A DNA stretch of 64,000 bases from Stomorhina lunata (lineage: Eukaryota > Arthropoda > Insecta > Diptera > Rhiniidae). Position numbers and translations under genes: made by a program. Below the pieces are notes generated by a model, which saw nothing but the letters and a program-made list of their open reading frames with translations, ran no database searches and had not been told where the DNA came from. This document shows positions 36,785 to 49,367 of the stretch, one piece after another. Position 1 is the stretch's first letter; each line of letters begins with the position of its first letter. The DNA lies in contig OW121740.1 in assembly GCA_933228675.1 (NCBI GenBank), forward strand, positions 78,508,137-78,572,136, in the 5' to 3' direction.

Positions 36785-37440
36785 GAAAAGACACTTATTT
36801 AAGACATATTTCGGTATGCTAAAATCAAGTTTGATGAGCTGCTAGATGGCATACCGACATAACTTATATGTATAGGTATTATATGTATGTTTATACTGTT
36901 CTACGAAGTAGATGCCGAATTAAAATTTTTGTATTTTCTTCTAATTGTATTTTTTCAATTTGTATAAAATCAATCAATTTGTTTAAATTCTTCAATTTAC
37001 GGATAGTATACCGACATGAATTATATGTCAGATATCAGAAAATCCTCCAAAGTAAAACGATATTATATATCATCAAAATAGGTACATTACAATCTGAGAT
37101 ATCGTTAAATCTCCAAATTCAATGTCACACAAATTACCGAATTTAAAATATTTTTGTTGTAAAAAAACTGAATTAAAAAAAAAGTTTTTTGAACTATATA
37201 TCAAATTTTAGGAAATCATTCAGCGCAGCTCGAGGCCCTGTGCTCCACTGGCAGTCAAGGATAACAGCACACTATTGAATTTCATCAAAATCGATAGATC
37301 AAAATCGATAGATCGATATTGAAGTGCACAAATTGGCAAATTAAAAAAAATAAATATTTAAATATTTATTTAATCCGAATTATATATCAGATTAAATTTC
37401 ATCAAAATCGGTCTATAAACAATTATTTGTTTAAAACTGC
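36785..37440 (+). repeat. INE-1-like internal fragment
   Basis: ACTTATTTAAGACATATTTCGGTATGCTAAAATCAAG...CATACCGACATAACTTATATGT closely matches 11205-11290 in the left palindrome arm. It is followed by degenerate ATTTCATCAAAATCG modules. Neither family end is present. Confidence 0.5.
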
Positions 37441-37442
37441 AT

Positions 37443-39797
37443 TCTTATACCCTTCACCAATTGCTGAAAGGGTATTATAAGTTTGTCATTCAGTTTGTAA
37501 TTTTTTTCATTATTTGTCGCAGACCCCACTAAATGTATACCGATCGACTCAGAAGGCAGGAGAATCGATTAAGCGATGTCCGTCTGTCTGTTGAAATCAA
37601 GTTTGTGGAGCTGCTAGAGAGTGCATCGATAAAAATTGTATATCAGATTTTATTAAATTTTCCAACGCAGCACGCTATTAAATTTCATCAAAATCGGTTA
37701 AAAAACGCCTGAGATATCGCCAAAATACCAAAATTCATATGTGACATATACAATTTTTCATTGAAAAGTACATTTTAGAAAGAAAAGAGAAACCATACTC
37801 ATAATGGACTAGCCTTTATTAATTATATATCATATTATAGGAAACCCCCCAGCAAAGCTCTCTGTTTAATTTCATCAAAATCGACCCATAAACACCCGAA
37901 ATATCGTCAAAACACTATATATATATATAATTCCCCGACAACATTCCAATTGGAACAAGGGGTACTCTTCTCTCAGACAATGAGCTGCATCCGATTCTAT
38001 TTTTAGACTCATTGAAAGAGACCTACGTTTTAACGAACGGCAAATGCATTAGTTAGAGAAGTTTTGCATAGCCTAATACTTAATAACCAGTGGCTAGCTG
38101 AGTTATGAGGTGAACCGCCGCTTTTTTTGAATTTTTTTTTTTTCAAGTGAGTCTGGCCAGGGATCGAACTTGGGCCTCTGGTATGCTAGGCGGATGACTA
38201 ACCTGCTATACTACGGCGGTTCATCGCCAAAACACTACATTTGATGTTACCCAAATTGTCGAAAGTGCTCATTTGCTTAAAAAATACAATCGAAAAATAA
38301 TTTTCCTTGACAATGGGCACACATAAGTTATATATCAGACTTTAAGAAATTCTTCCGTGAAGCACGCTGTTGAATTTCATGAATATTGGCCAATAAACAC
38401 CTAAGATATGTTTAAAAAAGTAAAATCGGTGTATTGCAAATTGCCAAATTGATAATTTTTGAGAAAACTTTATTTGATTTCTTTGCAATTTCTCAGATGT
38501 TTATAGACGATTTTAATGAAATTTAATAGTGTGTATCCTAAAACCTGATATATAATTTATGTCGGTGTGTTTCCGAGGAGCTTCACAAATCTGATTTCAG
38601 CAGACGTATATACATTATACTCGTATATCTTTAATCAGTGGTCTGACTTTTAAACATTGTAAAGCAAATATATTTATGTATGATGGGCCTGTATAATTCA
38701 ATAACAGATTTTAGGAAATCTTCCTACTCAGCACGCTATAGACTTCGATTAAAAACGGTCCACAATCATCTGGAATATCTCCAAAACTCTACAATTTCCT
38801 AAAATTATAGTTGATATCTCCTGTGTTTATTTTAACTAAGACATGGTATATAATTTCATGTCAGTATTTTCTCCAGGAGCTCCACAAACTGCATATGACA
38901 TGAATTTGTGGTCAGACATTGTGAAACCATTATATCATACATATATTAAAATATAATATATCAAATTGTAGGCAATCTTTTCAGAACTTACATTAAATAC
39001 ACCTCAGATATAACTTATTACAATAAAAATATCGTCAATAGACCAGAATCAAGGTAACATTTTTTAACAAAATACGATGGAACTTTTGTGACTTTTTGCA
39101 TTGAATTGTTGTATATCGAATGACGATTATCTTTCTAGGATTTACACAGAAAATAATTTACTCAAATTGACAGCCTAAAATCTTTTTAAAAAATTATTTT
39201 GCACATACATCTATACCTAATAGTTGTTAACGGAATATGTTCGTAGAATATATGCAGTTACGAGCCTACTCTGATATGGTTCGATAAAAGATAACTTCCA
39301 AATATTATTCAGAAGATCCCATCAAAATCGGTCTACTTACTTGAAAGATGGATTGGTTAACTACTGACTTTCTAATATAGTTCTAATATAAGCACATTAA
39401 AAATGCACGTATGAAATATAGTTTGGATACGTCTTCATCTTAATAAGTCCATAAACTCTAAAATTACTTTTCCGATATAGATATTTTACGTTAGTAACCA
39501 TAAGTTTTTTTAGTATAGGTCTGATATCCATTCGAAAGTTTTATATCTCACTAATTCCGTATACCCTAACATTTTAAGCCTTGTATAAATTGACAAAACA
39601 ATCACTCCCAAATATTATTGCCAAAGGTTAGATATAGATCTGTCCGCTTAGAGTTTTACATAACTAAACAAGATTTTTTTTAATTGCAACGACCTTGAAC
39701 TGATCAGCAAATCCATATATCAACCAACTTTTGAAACACCATTGGTGAAGGGTATCTAAGATTCGGCAAAGCCGAATATAACACTCTTACTTGTTTA
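37443..39797 (+). mobile_element. INE-1-like element, complete, 2.35 kb, carrying a SINE
   Basis: Starts TTATACCCTTCACCAATTGCTGAAAGGGTATTAT and ends GGTGAAGGGTATCTAAGATTCGG-CAAA-GCCGAATATAACACTCTTACTTGTTT. It contains the CCGATCGACTC block and a short GTCCGTCTGTCTG tract at 37577. Six or more degenerate modules with ATTTCATCAAAATCGG/ATATCGCCAAAACACTA follow. A 305-bp SINE interrupts it at 37918-38222. Confidence 0.75.
37918..38222 (-). mobile_element. tRNA-derived SINE with 15-bp target duplication
   Basis: On the minus strand the head reads GAACCGCCGTAGTATAGCAGG...CATCCGCC, then CAGAGGCCCAAGTTCGATCCCTGG. This is a tRNA-like region with A box and B box (GTTCGATCC) for RNA polymerase III. A body and a short (TA)n tail at 37918-37930 follow. 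Target duplications ATCGTCAAAACACTA (37903-37917) and ATCGCCAAAACACTA (38223-38237) differ at one base. The host INE-1-like module supplies the pre-insertion sequence, which confirms the boundaries. The A-rich run between head and body (38112-38145) may mark a junction. Confidence 0.85.
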
Positions 39798-40600
39798 AAA
39801 ACAGATTTTAAAATTCGAAGTTAAGTATTTTGGCGATATCTTTTAACAGACGGACATGTCAAATTCGACACTCTGAGTAGATCGGCATTATTTTTATTTG
39901 TTCAGTATGGTGCAAAAATTGAAAATATTAATTTTAATGAAACCGTAAAAATAGGATATGTATTTGTTATATAGTATGATTAATCAAGTCGGTTGGAAAA
40001 TGACAATTATATATAGTTTTAAGTGATTTATGAGTCTGAGGTGCTCTTTTTGGGAGCCGATTGCGCCGCCATAGTAAAAGCTAGGCTTTTCAGGTTTAAA
40101 TATTTCTGCCAAAATTATTGTAAAATCGACCCAAAGGTTTAAAAATTGCGGACTTATTTCCATAATTTTTCCACAATCCCACTGTGTGACGTTTTTTCTC
40201 CATTTCACATAAATCTTTACTGCTTTCAAAAACATAGGCTGTTAAAATGTTGGCAATTACCTGTTTTTTTTCCATTTTGAACACAACAATAAACAATATT
40301 TTTCATGTGCTTTATGACTGACAATAGATCTGTCAATTTTTTGTGTACACCTATCTGATAATCGTGTGAACTGCCAATTTATTGTAAGCTGAGATTGTCA
40401 GCTTAATTAATTGTCAGACAATTTCTGACAATGAAATGACAGCTTTTCTTAAAATTTTCTTAGAACCGTGTAAACACACAATTTGCATTTTGCTGACAAT
40501 TCTTTATTGTCAGTTTATTGGCAGCACCTTGCCAGATGTGAAAATATTGTAAGATCTGACCATCGTCTAGACGTAGCTCATGTTATCAAAAATTGTTATT
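39798..40600. other. Spacer with possible decayed coding fragment
   Basis: Minus-strand frames at 40296-40096 and 40235-39984 overlap and together read MEKKQVIANILTAYVF...KRHTVGLWKNYGNKSA...NNFGRNIFKPEKPSF. The spacing of basic and Trp residues faintly recalls the N-terminus of PIF/Harbinger transposases, but no catalytic motif is visible. At 40310-40560, imperfect TGTCAG/CTGACA inverted repeats and ACCGTGTAAACACAC suggest a decayed MITE. Low confidence. Confidence 0.25.
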
Positions 40601-40604
40601 TGTT

Positions 40605-41109
40605 TTTTTATATTATAAGTTTGTGATTCCGTTTGTAATTTTTTTATTAGTGATCGTAGACCCCATAAAAATTTTACCGATCGACTCAGAATCGGGAGGA
40701 GAATCGATTAAGCGATGTCCGTCTGCCTGTCTGTCCGTCCGTCAGTCTGTTGAAATCAAGTTTCTAAAGCCCCTGGAGGATAAATCTACATAAATTATAT
40801 ACCAGATTTTAGGCAATTCTCCCGCAATGAACGATATTAAATTTCATTAAAATCGGTTTATAAACATCGAAAATATCGAAAAAAATACCACAAATTAGAC
40901 GAAAATTTTAAAATTTTTGATTGAAACACACTTTTAAATAACAAGAGAAAAGGATACTCCTGGTGTATATGTGATAATATATTAAGGTTCCCCAAAGTAC
41001 TCTGTAAAATTTTATCAAAATCGGTCCATAAACCACTGAGATATCGCCAAAACACTAAATTTGATGTATCGCAAATTGCCCAAAGTACGCATTAGAGAAT
41101 GTTTGTTGA
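40605..41109 (+). repeat. INE-1-like 5' part, interrupted
   Basis: ATTATAAGTTTGTGATTCCG, GATCGACTCAGAATCGGGAG, GTCCGTCTGCCTGTCTG and then the ATTTCATTAAAATCGGTTTA module. It stops in ATTAGAGAATGTTTGTTGAA where the next, inverted copy starts with ACAAGTAAGAGTGG at 41111. Confidence 0.65.
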
Positions 41110-43268
41110 AACAAGTAAGAGTGGAATATTCGGCTTTGCCGAATCTTGGATACCCTTCACCAATGGCGTTGCAAAAGTACTTAATGTAATTCCTAGCAAA
41201 ATTTGGTTATACTAGTATTATATGCAAAGAGTCTTTAAAATTAAGAGTCGGAAAAAGAAAAGCTTTTCGGTGGCGTCATCATCTAGAATAGTTATGCACC
41301 CAAAGGTTAGGTTGGGCAGGTGGCTGATGTCTAGGGAAGCTTCACTTGGGTTCTAACGTGGTCCCTTTGTGAAAGATAATGATTACTAGACTACAAATAG
41401 AGAATGCATATTTAAGCCATAGACACATATTTTACGAACATTTAATAAAGTTCGATAGACCAGATAAACCATGCAGAAAAGATGCTTCAAAATGTAGATG
41501 CCCTTACATTTGTAATAGCACATCGATTTGATGAAGTTTAAGTATTCTGGCATGCAACCCAAAAACACAGTGCCCAGTGAGGGTTGTGCACTTTAATTCG
41601 TACGAATTATCCAACTAGTAAAAGTTCTTAATTATAAAACTCTGAAGTTAGCGGACTGATTTAGGTCAAAGCTTTAACAATGATAAGTCTTAAAATTATA
41701 GGGTATACACTCTTAGTTTTAGATACATACGTGAAATATATAGCTTTTGAATGGATGGATAACAGCTTTGTCGGAAAAGTTATTAAAGATTTACTTATTA
41801 ATCTGAAGTTAGTTAATTAATTAAAATGAACACTTCATCAATAATATTTGGGATGTATTGTTCTTTCGATCTGTCCGATGGATGTTTGGAAAGTTTTGCT
41901 CAAGTTCCTTGTGCAATTTTAATGTGATTTAATTTATCAGCATTAAATCGATTCCCGGTCGGGGTTATATGGGAGATTTCACTAAATGTGAATAGAGCTC
42001 GCCCATTTTCAATATTGAACTTTTCAAGAGATCGGAAATACTTTTGTAAAATGTTGTCCCTCTAGAAAGTTTATTTTAGGCGCTATCGCCCTGAATATCA
42101 ATATTGTACAACGTCTTTATACTAAATGTCATCATCGTATCTTAGGCGAAGTTATACGGGATCAATTGTCAAACGTGAACGGATTTCTCCCAATTGCAAT
42201 TAAAAAATTTAAATTTTCGTTGATATGTGAGATACTTACATACATATGTAGGTTTTGAACGGATATCATGTAGTTAGCTGTATTTTCGTACTTCCTAGGA
42301 AGATTACCTATAATTTGATATATAATACATTCTCAAATGTTATCATAGTGTTCAAAAGTCAGACACAAAATAAAGATTAATGCTAAAATCAGATTTGTGG
42401 AGCTCCTGGATTTTACACAAAATTTTAGGATATTGTCCCACCCTGAATTTTATCATTGTCGATTAAAACACCATCGCTTAAACGCTAAATTATATCTACC
42501 ACAAATTACCGAATGCATCAGGATTTAGGTAATCCCCTGCGAAAGACGCTATTAAATTTCATCAAAATAAACACCTGAGATATCGACAAATCAGGAGCTC
42601 CAAAAACTTGACTACAACAGAAAAAATTACAGACAGGTAGACGGACGGACAAAAAAACAGACGGACGGACGGACAAACAAACAGACGGACGGACAGACAG
42701 ACAAACAGACGGACGGACGGAGGTCGCGAAATCGATTCTCCTGCCGATTCTGAGTTGATCGGTACAATTTGAATGGTATTCGTAATCAGATTTGTGGAGT
42801 ATAGATTTTAGAAAATCCTCACACAAAGAACGATGTCAAATTTCATCACAATCGGTCCATAAACACCTGAGATATCGCTAAAACAATACTTACAAAATGT
42901 AAACAAAATTTCTTAGACACGTACTTGACATTTTGTAAGTATTGTTTCAGCGATATCTCAGGTGTTTATGGACTGATTGTGATGAAATTTGACAGCGTTC
43001 TTTGTGGGAGGATTTTCTAAAATCTATACTCCACAAATCTGATTACGAATACCATTCAAATTGTACCGATCAACTCAGAATCGGCAGGATATCTGATATA
43101 CAAACTCTACAAATCTGATAATGAATAACATTCAAATTGTACCGATCGACTCAGAATCGGCCGCAGAATCGATTTCGCGACGTCCGCCCGTCTGTCTGTC
43201 TGTTTGTCTGTCCGTCCGTCCGTCTGTTTGTCCGTCCGCCTACCTGTCTGTCCGTCTACCTGTCTGTC
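41110..43268 (-). mobile_element. INE-1-like element, left arm of a palindrome
   Basis: Starts ACAAGTAAGAGTGGAATATTCGG...CCGAATCTTGG and parallels the copy at 26314 module by module, including the middle at 41200-42400 and the microsatellite at 42640-42720. At about 42905-42930 it folds back: ACTTACAAAATGTAAACAAA is followed by GACATTTTGTAAGTATTGTTTCAG, and a partial inverted copy runs to the CTACCTGTCTGTC at 43268. Confidence 0.65.
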
Positions 43269-45425
43269 TTTTTATACCCTTCACCAATAGGTGAAAGGGT
43301 ATTATAAGTTTGTGATTCCGTTTGTAATTTTTTTATAAGTGATCGTAGACCCCATAAAAATTATACCATTCGTCTCAGAATCGGGAGGAGAATCGATTAA
43401 GCGATGTCCGTCTGTCTGTCTGTCTGTCCGTCTGTCTGTCTGTTGAAATCAAGTTTCTGAAGCCCCTGGAGGATGGACTTACATAAATTATATATCAGAT
43501 TTTAGGAAATTCTCCCGCAATGAACGCTATTAAATTTCATTAAAATCGGTTTATAAACACCGAAAATATCGAAAATATACCAAAAATTAGACGAAAATTT
43601 TAAAATTTTTGATTGAAACACACTTTTAAATAACAAGAGAAAAAAGATACTCCTGGTGTACATGTGATAATATGTTATATATCAGATTGTAGGAAATATT
43701 TTCCCAAAGCACTCTGTAAAATTTTATCAAAATCGGTCCATAAACAACTGAGATATCGCCAAAACACTGAATTTGATGTATCGCAAATTGCCCAAAGTAC
43801 ACATTAGAGAATGTTTGTTGAAAAAATTAAATGCAGAAATAGGAAAAACTATCCTCCTTTAGTACGGACCTACATAAATTTTATATCAGATTTTAGGAAA
43901 TTTCCCCACCAGTGACGTTATTAAATTTTATCAAAAAGCGGTCCATAAACAATTGAGATATCTCCAAAACACTACATTTGATGTACAGCAAATTGCCCAA
44001 AGTACGTGTCTGAGAAATTTTGTTTACATTTTGTAAGTATTGTTTCAGCGATATCTCAGGTGTTTATGGACCGATTGTGATGAAATTTGACATCGTTCTT
44101 TATGGGAGGATTTTCTAAAATCTGATATATATACTCCACAAATCTGATTATGAATACCATTCAAATTGTACCGATCAACTCAGAATCGGCACACGAATCG
44201 ATTTCGCGACCTCCGTCCGTCTGTCTGTCCGTCTGTTTGTTTGCCCGTCCGTCCGTCTGTTTGTTTGTCCGTCCGTCTACATGTCCGTCCGTCTACCAAT
44301 CTGTCCTTTTTTCTGTTTAGTCAAGTTTTTGGAGCTCCTGTTTTGTCGATATCTCAGATGTTTATTTTGATGAAGTTTAATAGCGTCCTTCGCAGGGGAT
44401 TATCTAAATCCTGATGCATTCTGTAATTTGTGGTAGATATAATTTAGCGTTTAAGCGATGGTGTTTTGATCGACAATGTTGAAATTCAGGGTGGGACAAT
44501 TCAGGAGCTCGACAAATCTGGTTTTAGCAGACAGACACACTGCATTTATCTTAATTTGGTGTCTGACTTTTGAACATTATGATAACATTTGAGAATGTAT
44601 TATATATCAAATTATAGGTAATCTTCCTAGGAAGTACAAAAATGCAGCTAATTACATGATATCCGTTCAAAACCTACATATGTATGTAAGTATCTCACAT
44701 ATCAACAAAAATTTAAATTTTGTAATTGCAATTGGGAGAAATCCGTTGATAACCATCCATTCACGTATGTATCTAAAACTAAGAGTGTATACCCTATAAT
44801 TATAAGGCTTGTATACATTGACAACCATTGTTAAAGCTTTGACCTAAATCAGTCCGCTAACTTCAGAGTTTTACATAACTAATCAAGAACTTTTACTAGT
44901 TGGATAATTCGTACGAATTAAAGTGCACAACCCTCACTGGGCACAGCGTTTTTGGGTTGCATGTCAGAATACTTAAACTTCATCAAATCGATGTGCTATT
45001 GGAAATCTAAGGGCATCTACATTTTGAAGCATCTTTTCTGCATGGTTTATCTGGTCTATCGAACTTTATTAAATGTTCGTAAAATATGTGTCTATTTTAT
45101 TTCGAAGCTACTGGCTGGCTTAAATATGCATTCTCTACTTGTAGTCTAGTAATCATTATCTTTCACAAAGGGACCACTTTAGAACCCAAGTGAAGCTTCC
45201 CTAGACATCAGTCACCTGCCCAACCTAACCTTTGGGTGCATAACTATTCTAGATGATGACACCACCGAAAAGGTTTTCGTTTTCCGACTCTTAATTTTAA
45301 AGACTCTTTGCATATAATACTAGTATATCCAAATATTGCTACGAATTACATTAAGTACTTTTGAACCACTATTGGTGAAGGGTATCCAAGATTCGGCAAA
45401 GCCGAATATACCACTCTTACTTGTT
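43269..45425 (+). mobile_element. INE-1-like element, right arm of a palindrome
   Basis: Complete copy from TTTTTATACCCTTCACCAATAGG to TTCGGCAAAGCCGAATATACCACTCTTACTTGTTT. It carries microsatellites at 43405-43440 and 44205-44310 and the same middle section as 26400-27750 inverted. Together with 41110-43268 it makes a palindrome of about 4.3 kb with the CTTGTTT ends outward. Confidence 0.7.
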
Positions 45426-46987
45426 TCTATTGTAGTCAAGTTTTTGGAGCTCCTGTTTTGTCGATATCTCAGATGTTTATTTTGATGAAATTTGATAGCG
45501 TACTTCGCAGGGGATTACTTAAACTCTGATGCATTCGGTAATTTGTGGTAAATATAATTTAGTGTTTAAGCGATATTTCAGGTGTTTTGATCGACAATGA
45601 TGAAATTCAGGGCGAGACTATATCCTAAAATTTTGTGTAAAATTCATATGTTTATACCTTCCAGGAGCTCAACAAATCTGATTTTAGCAGACAGACACAC
45701 TGCATTTATCTTAATTTTGTATCTGACTTTTGAACATTTTGTGTCTGACTTTTGAACATTTTGTGTCTGACTTTTGAACATTATGATATGAAGTACAAAA
45801 ATGCAACTGAGTACATGATATCCGTTCAAAACCTACATATGTATGTATGTATCTTACATATCAACGAAAATTTAAATTTTTAATTGCAATTGGGAGAAAT
45901 CCATTCACGTTTGACAATTGTTTACGTATAACTTCTCCTCAGGCACTCTCTTAGTAGCTAATAAATGACAAATTATAATAGATACGATGATGACATTTAG
46001 TATAAAGACGTTGTACAATATCGTTATTCAGGGCGATAGCGCCTAAAATAAATTTTCTAGAGGGACAACATTTGACAAAAGTATTTCTGATCTCTTGAAA
46101 AGTTAGGTATTGGAAATGGTCGGTTCACATTTAGTGAAATCTCCCATATAACCCCGACCGGGAACAACTTTAATGCTGATAAATTAAATCACATTATAAT
46201 TGCACAAAGAATTAGAGCAAAACTTTCCACACATCCATCGGACAGATCGAAAGAACAATACATTATTATTGATGAAGTATTCATCTTTATTAGTTAACTA
46301 ACTTCAGATTAATAAGTTAATCTTCATCCATTTAAAAGCTATATATTTCACATATGTATCTAAAACTAAGAGTGTATACCCTATAATTCTAAGGCTTGTA
46401 TACATTGACAATCATTGTTAAAGCTTTGACCTAAATCAGTCCGCTTACTTCAGAGTTTTAAATAACTAATCAAGAACTTTTACTAGTTGGATAATTCGTA
46501 CGAATTAAAGTACACAACCCTCACCCTCACAGTGCGCAGTGTTTTTTGGGTGCATGCCAGAATACTTGATCTTCATCAGGGCATCTACATTTTGAAGCAT
46601 TCTTTATTAAGTGTTCGTAAAATAGACACATATATCGAAGCTACTGGCTGGCTTAAATAAGCATTCTCTACCTGTCCAACCTTACCTTTGGGTCCATAAC
46701 TATTCTAGATGATGACCACCGAAAAGCTTTTCGTTTTCCGACTTTTAATTTAAAAGACTCTTTGCATATAATACTAGTATAACCAAATATTGCTAGGAAT
46801 TACATATAGTATGAACAAAAGAAAATTAATATACATATCAAGCATTTGTGTGGGGCTCAACTAAGTCAGTAATAAGAAACTATATAATAATCAATATATT
46901 CTTACGATTTTGTACTTTACTTTTGGAACACTATTGGTGAAGGGTATCCAAGATTCGGCAAAGCCGAATATACCACTCTTACTTGTT
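45426..46987 (+). mobile_element. INE-1-like element, 5'-truncated
   Basis: Starts abruptly within TAGTCAAGTTTTTGGAGCTC, which corresponds to 44330 in the previous copy, and runs through the same middle region to TTCGGCAAAGCCGAATATACCACTCTTACTTGTT. A triplicated GTGTCTGACTTTTGAACATT tract occurs at 45720-45780. Its last ~145 bases are part of the 778-bp tandem duplication. Confidence 0.7.
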
Positions 46988-47586
46988 ATTGTTATAAAAA
47001 AGTTTTGTGTATCTTGTAGATTCATTGAAAATTGTTAACGGCGTTAACCGAAATATCGGATTAATAAATGTTTAAAAATATATAACACAGCACAACAAAA
47101 TAAAAAAATTTCATGCGCTCTTAAAACCACTATACAATTTTGATGTATCGTGACTACCTTTGTACAAAAATGGTAAAATTTGTAAATTCTATGGCAAGAT
47201 TTTTTTTTAAATTTTTTTTTAAAATTGCAATTTTTTTTAGACGTTTCTTCAAATAATTAATGATAACTCAAAAACTACTAGTCCGATATTATTAAAATAA
47301 AATCAGAAAAATTAACCTTTAATTCGTCTATATATTGCGTTTCAATCGGATCAATAGTATCGGAGTTATAATAAAAAACTTAAGAAAAAAATTTATTTTT
47401 TACGTAAAAATGGCAAAAATTTTCGTTTTAAAAAAATCATGAAAAATCGAAAACGGCAAAAAACTTCCAGATTTATTATTTTATCGCATAGCGACATATA
47501 ATAGCAACAAAATGAGATATCGACCATAAAAATCGATTGATTTTTTTCGAATTTATTCACAATTTAGTGAATTCGCTCAATTTCAC

Positions 47587-47617
<31 letters not shown>

Positions 47618-48370
47618 GTGCATTTGTGTGGGGCTCAACTAAGTCAGTAATAAGAAACTATATAATAATCAATATATTCTTACGATTTTGTACTTTACTT
47701 TTGGAACACTATTGGTGAAGGGTATCCAAGATTCGGCAAAGCCGAATATACCACTCTTACTTGTTATTGTTATAAAAAAGTTTTGTGTATCTTGTAGATT
47801 CATTGAAAATTGTTAACGGCGTTAACCGAAATATCGGATTAATAAATGTTTAAAAATATATAACACAGCACAACAAAATAAAAAAATTTCATGCGCTCTT
47901 AAAACCACTATACAATTTTGATGTATCGTGACTACCTTTGTACAAAAATGGTAAAATTTGTAAATTCTATGGCAAGATTTTTTTTTAAATTTTTTTTTAA
48001 AATTGCAATTTTTTTTAGACGTTTCTTCAAATAATTAATGATAACTCAAAAACTACTAGTCCGATATTATTAAAATAAAATCAGAAAAATTAACCTTTAA
48101 TTCGTCTATATATTGCGTTTCAATCGGATCAATAGTATCGGAGTTATAATAAAAAACTTAAGAAAAAAATTTATTTTTTACGTAAAAATGGCAAAAATTT
48201 TCGTTTTAAAAAAATCATGAAAAATCGAAAACGGCAAAAAACTTCCAGATTTATTATTTTATCGCATAGCGACATATAATAGCAACAAAATGAGATATCG
48301 ACCATAAAAATCGATTGATTTTTTTTGAATTTATTCACAATTTAGTGAATTCGCTCAATTTCACAAAATT
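46842..48370. repeat. 778-bp tandem duplication, near identical
   Basis: GCATTTGTGTGGGGCTCAAC at 46842 recurs at 47620, and the text that follows is the same for about 750 bases. The only difference I see is TTTTTTCGAATT against TTTTTTTGAATT near 47540/48327. The junction holds about 27 consecutive T. The unit covers the end of an INE-1-like copy and the outer inverted repeat of the next transposon. Confidence 0.9.
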
Positions 48371-48866
48371 TTAGTTTTTTGCTTGATATACGCATTAAAG
48401 CGGGTTTTCAAATGTATGAAAAAATAAATTTTCCAATTTCAAGGGGTGCATGTCGGATTATTGTGAGATTTGGTGAGAAACTTCCACCCACAAAATTTAA
48501 GTCGAATTGGACAACGTTAACACGTAGCGCATAGGCCCCAAATCTGAAAAATAGCGTTTAAATCGAAAAAAATTGACAAATTTTCAGTTTTTGCAAAATT
48601 AAAGCTATTTATTCCCCCTTTTGAAAAAAAGTGGATTCTAGTTCTTAGTGCAAAGGCAATGGTTTTTTCAATAAGCTACATGCCTTTAAAATCGGTTAAA
48701 GAGTTTTCGAGTTATTACAATTTTTATTTCCATTACATGTCATTGAGGACTTGCCGAAGACAATTTACAATAAAATATAAAATTTCGCTAAAATTGACGT
48801 TACCTTCCAATTACACAACGCAACAAAATAAAAAAATTCGATGCTTTTGAAACCACTATACAATAT

Positions 48867-49367
48867 CCAGGTACTGCCAAAGTGTTTTGGATGAATGAAA
48901 AATGTATGGCAAAACAAGTACGCGAAATACTGTTTTGGGCAAAACACGTATTTCTGTGGGACACGTGTTACTGTGGAGCAAGAATATTTGACGGCCCACA
49001 AATTCGCAAATTGGTCAAAGATACCGATTTTCTCAGTTCAATGTCAGAAATTGAGAAAAATGCATGGAATTCGTTTGTATAGGTTATTCAACATTTCTTA
49101 AGAAATAACAAGGATGATGGTTATGTTGCGCACGTTGAAGAGATGTTAACTCACTTCCAGAATCTTGGATGCAAGATGAGCATCAAGTTACATTACCTTG
49201 ACAGTCACTTAGATCGTTTTCCTGAAAATCTAGGAGACTTAAGTGAGGAACAGGGCGAACGATTTCACCAAGATATTCGGACAATGGAGGAAAGATACCA
49301 GGGTCGCTGGAATGCTTACATGATGACAGATTTTTTGCCAGAGTATTCAGAGCAACACTTCGTTTAA
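48867..49367 (+). pseudogene. Partial GERFHQ-family transposase-like gene
   Basis: One frame, interrupted by a TAG at 49080-49082, gives ARIFDGPQIRKLVKD, EIEKNAWNSFV, stop, VIQHFLRNNKDDGYV, MSIKLHYLDSHLDRFPENLG, DLSEEQGERFHQDI and RYQGRWNAYMMTDF. It is colinear with residues ~215-335 of the pseudogene at 1-1127. The segment carrying the two presumed catalytic Asp residues is absent, so the copy is non-autonomous. Translation ends HFV at 49367; AATAAA-type signals follow at 49460-49490. CACTATACAATATCCAGG at 48854 repeats the transposon end just upstream of the gene. Confidence 0.65.

Noticed and set aside
39984..40296. Possible PIF/Harbinger transposase N-terminus
   Set aside because: No catalytic residues and only vague similarity; kept as a low-confidence remark rather than a gene call.
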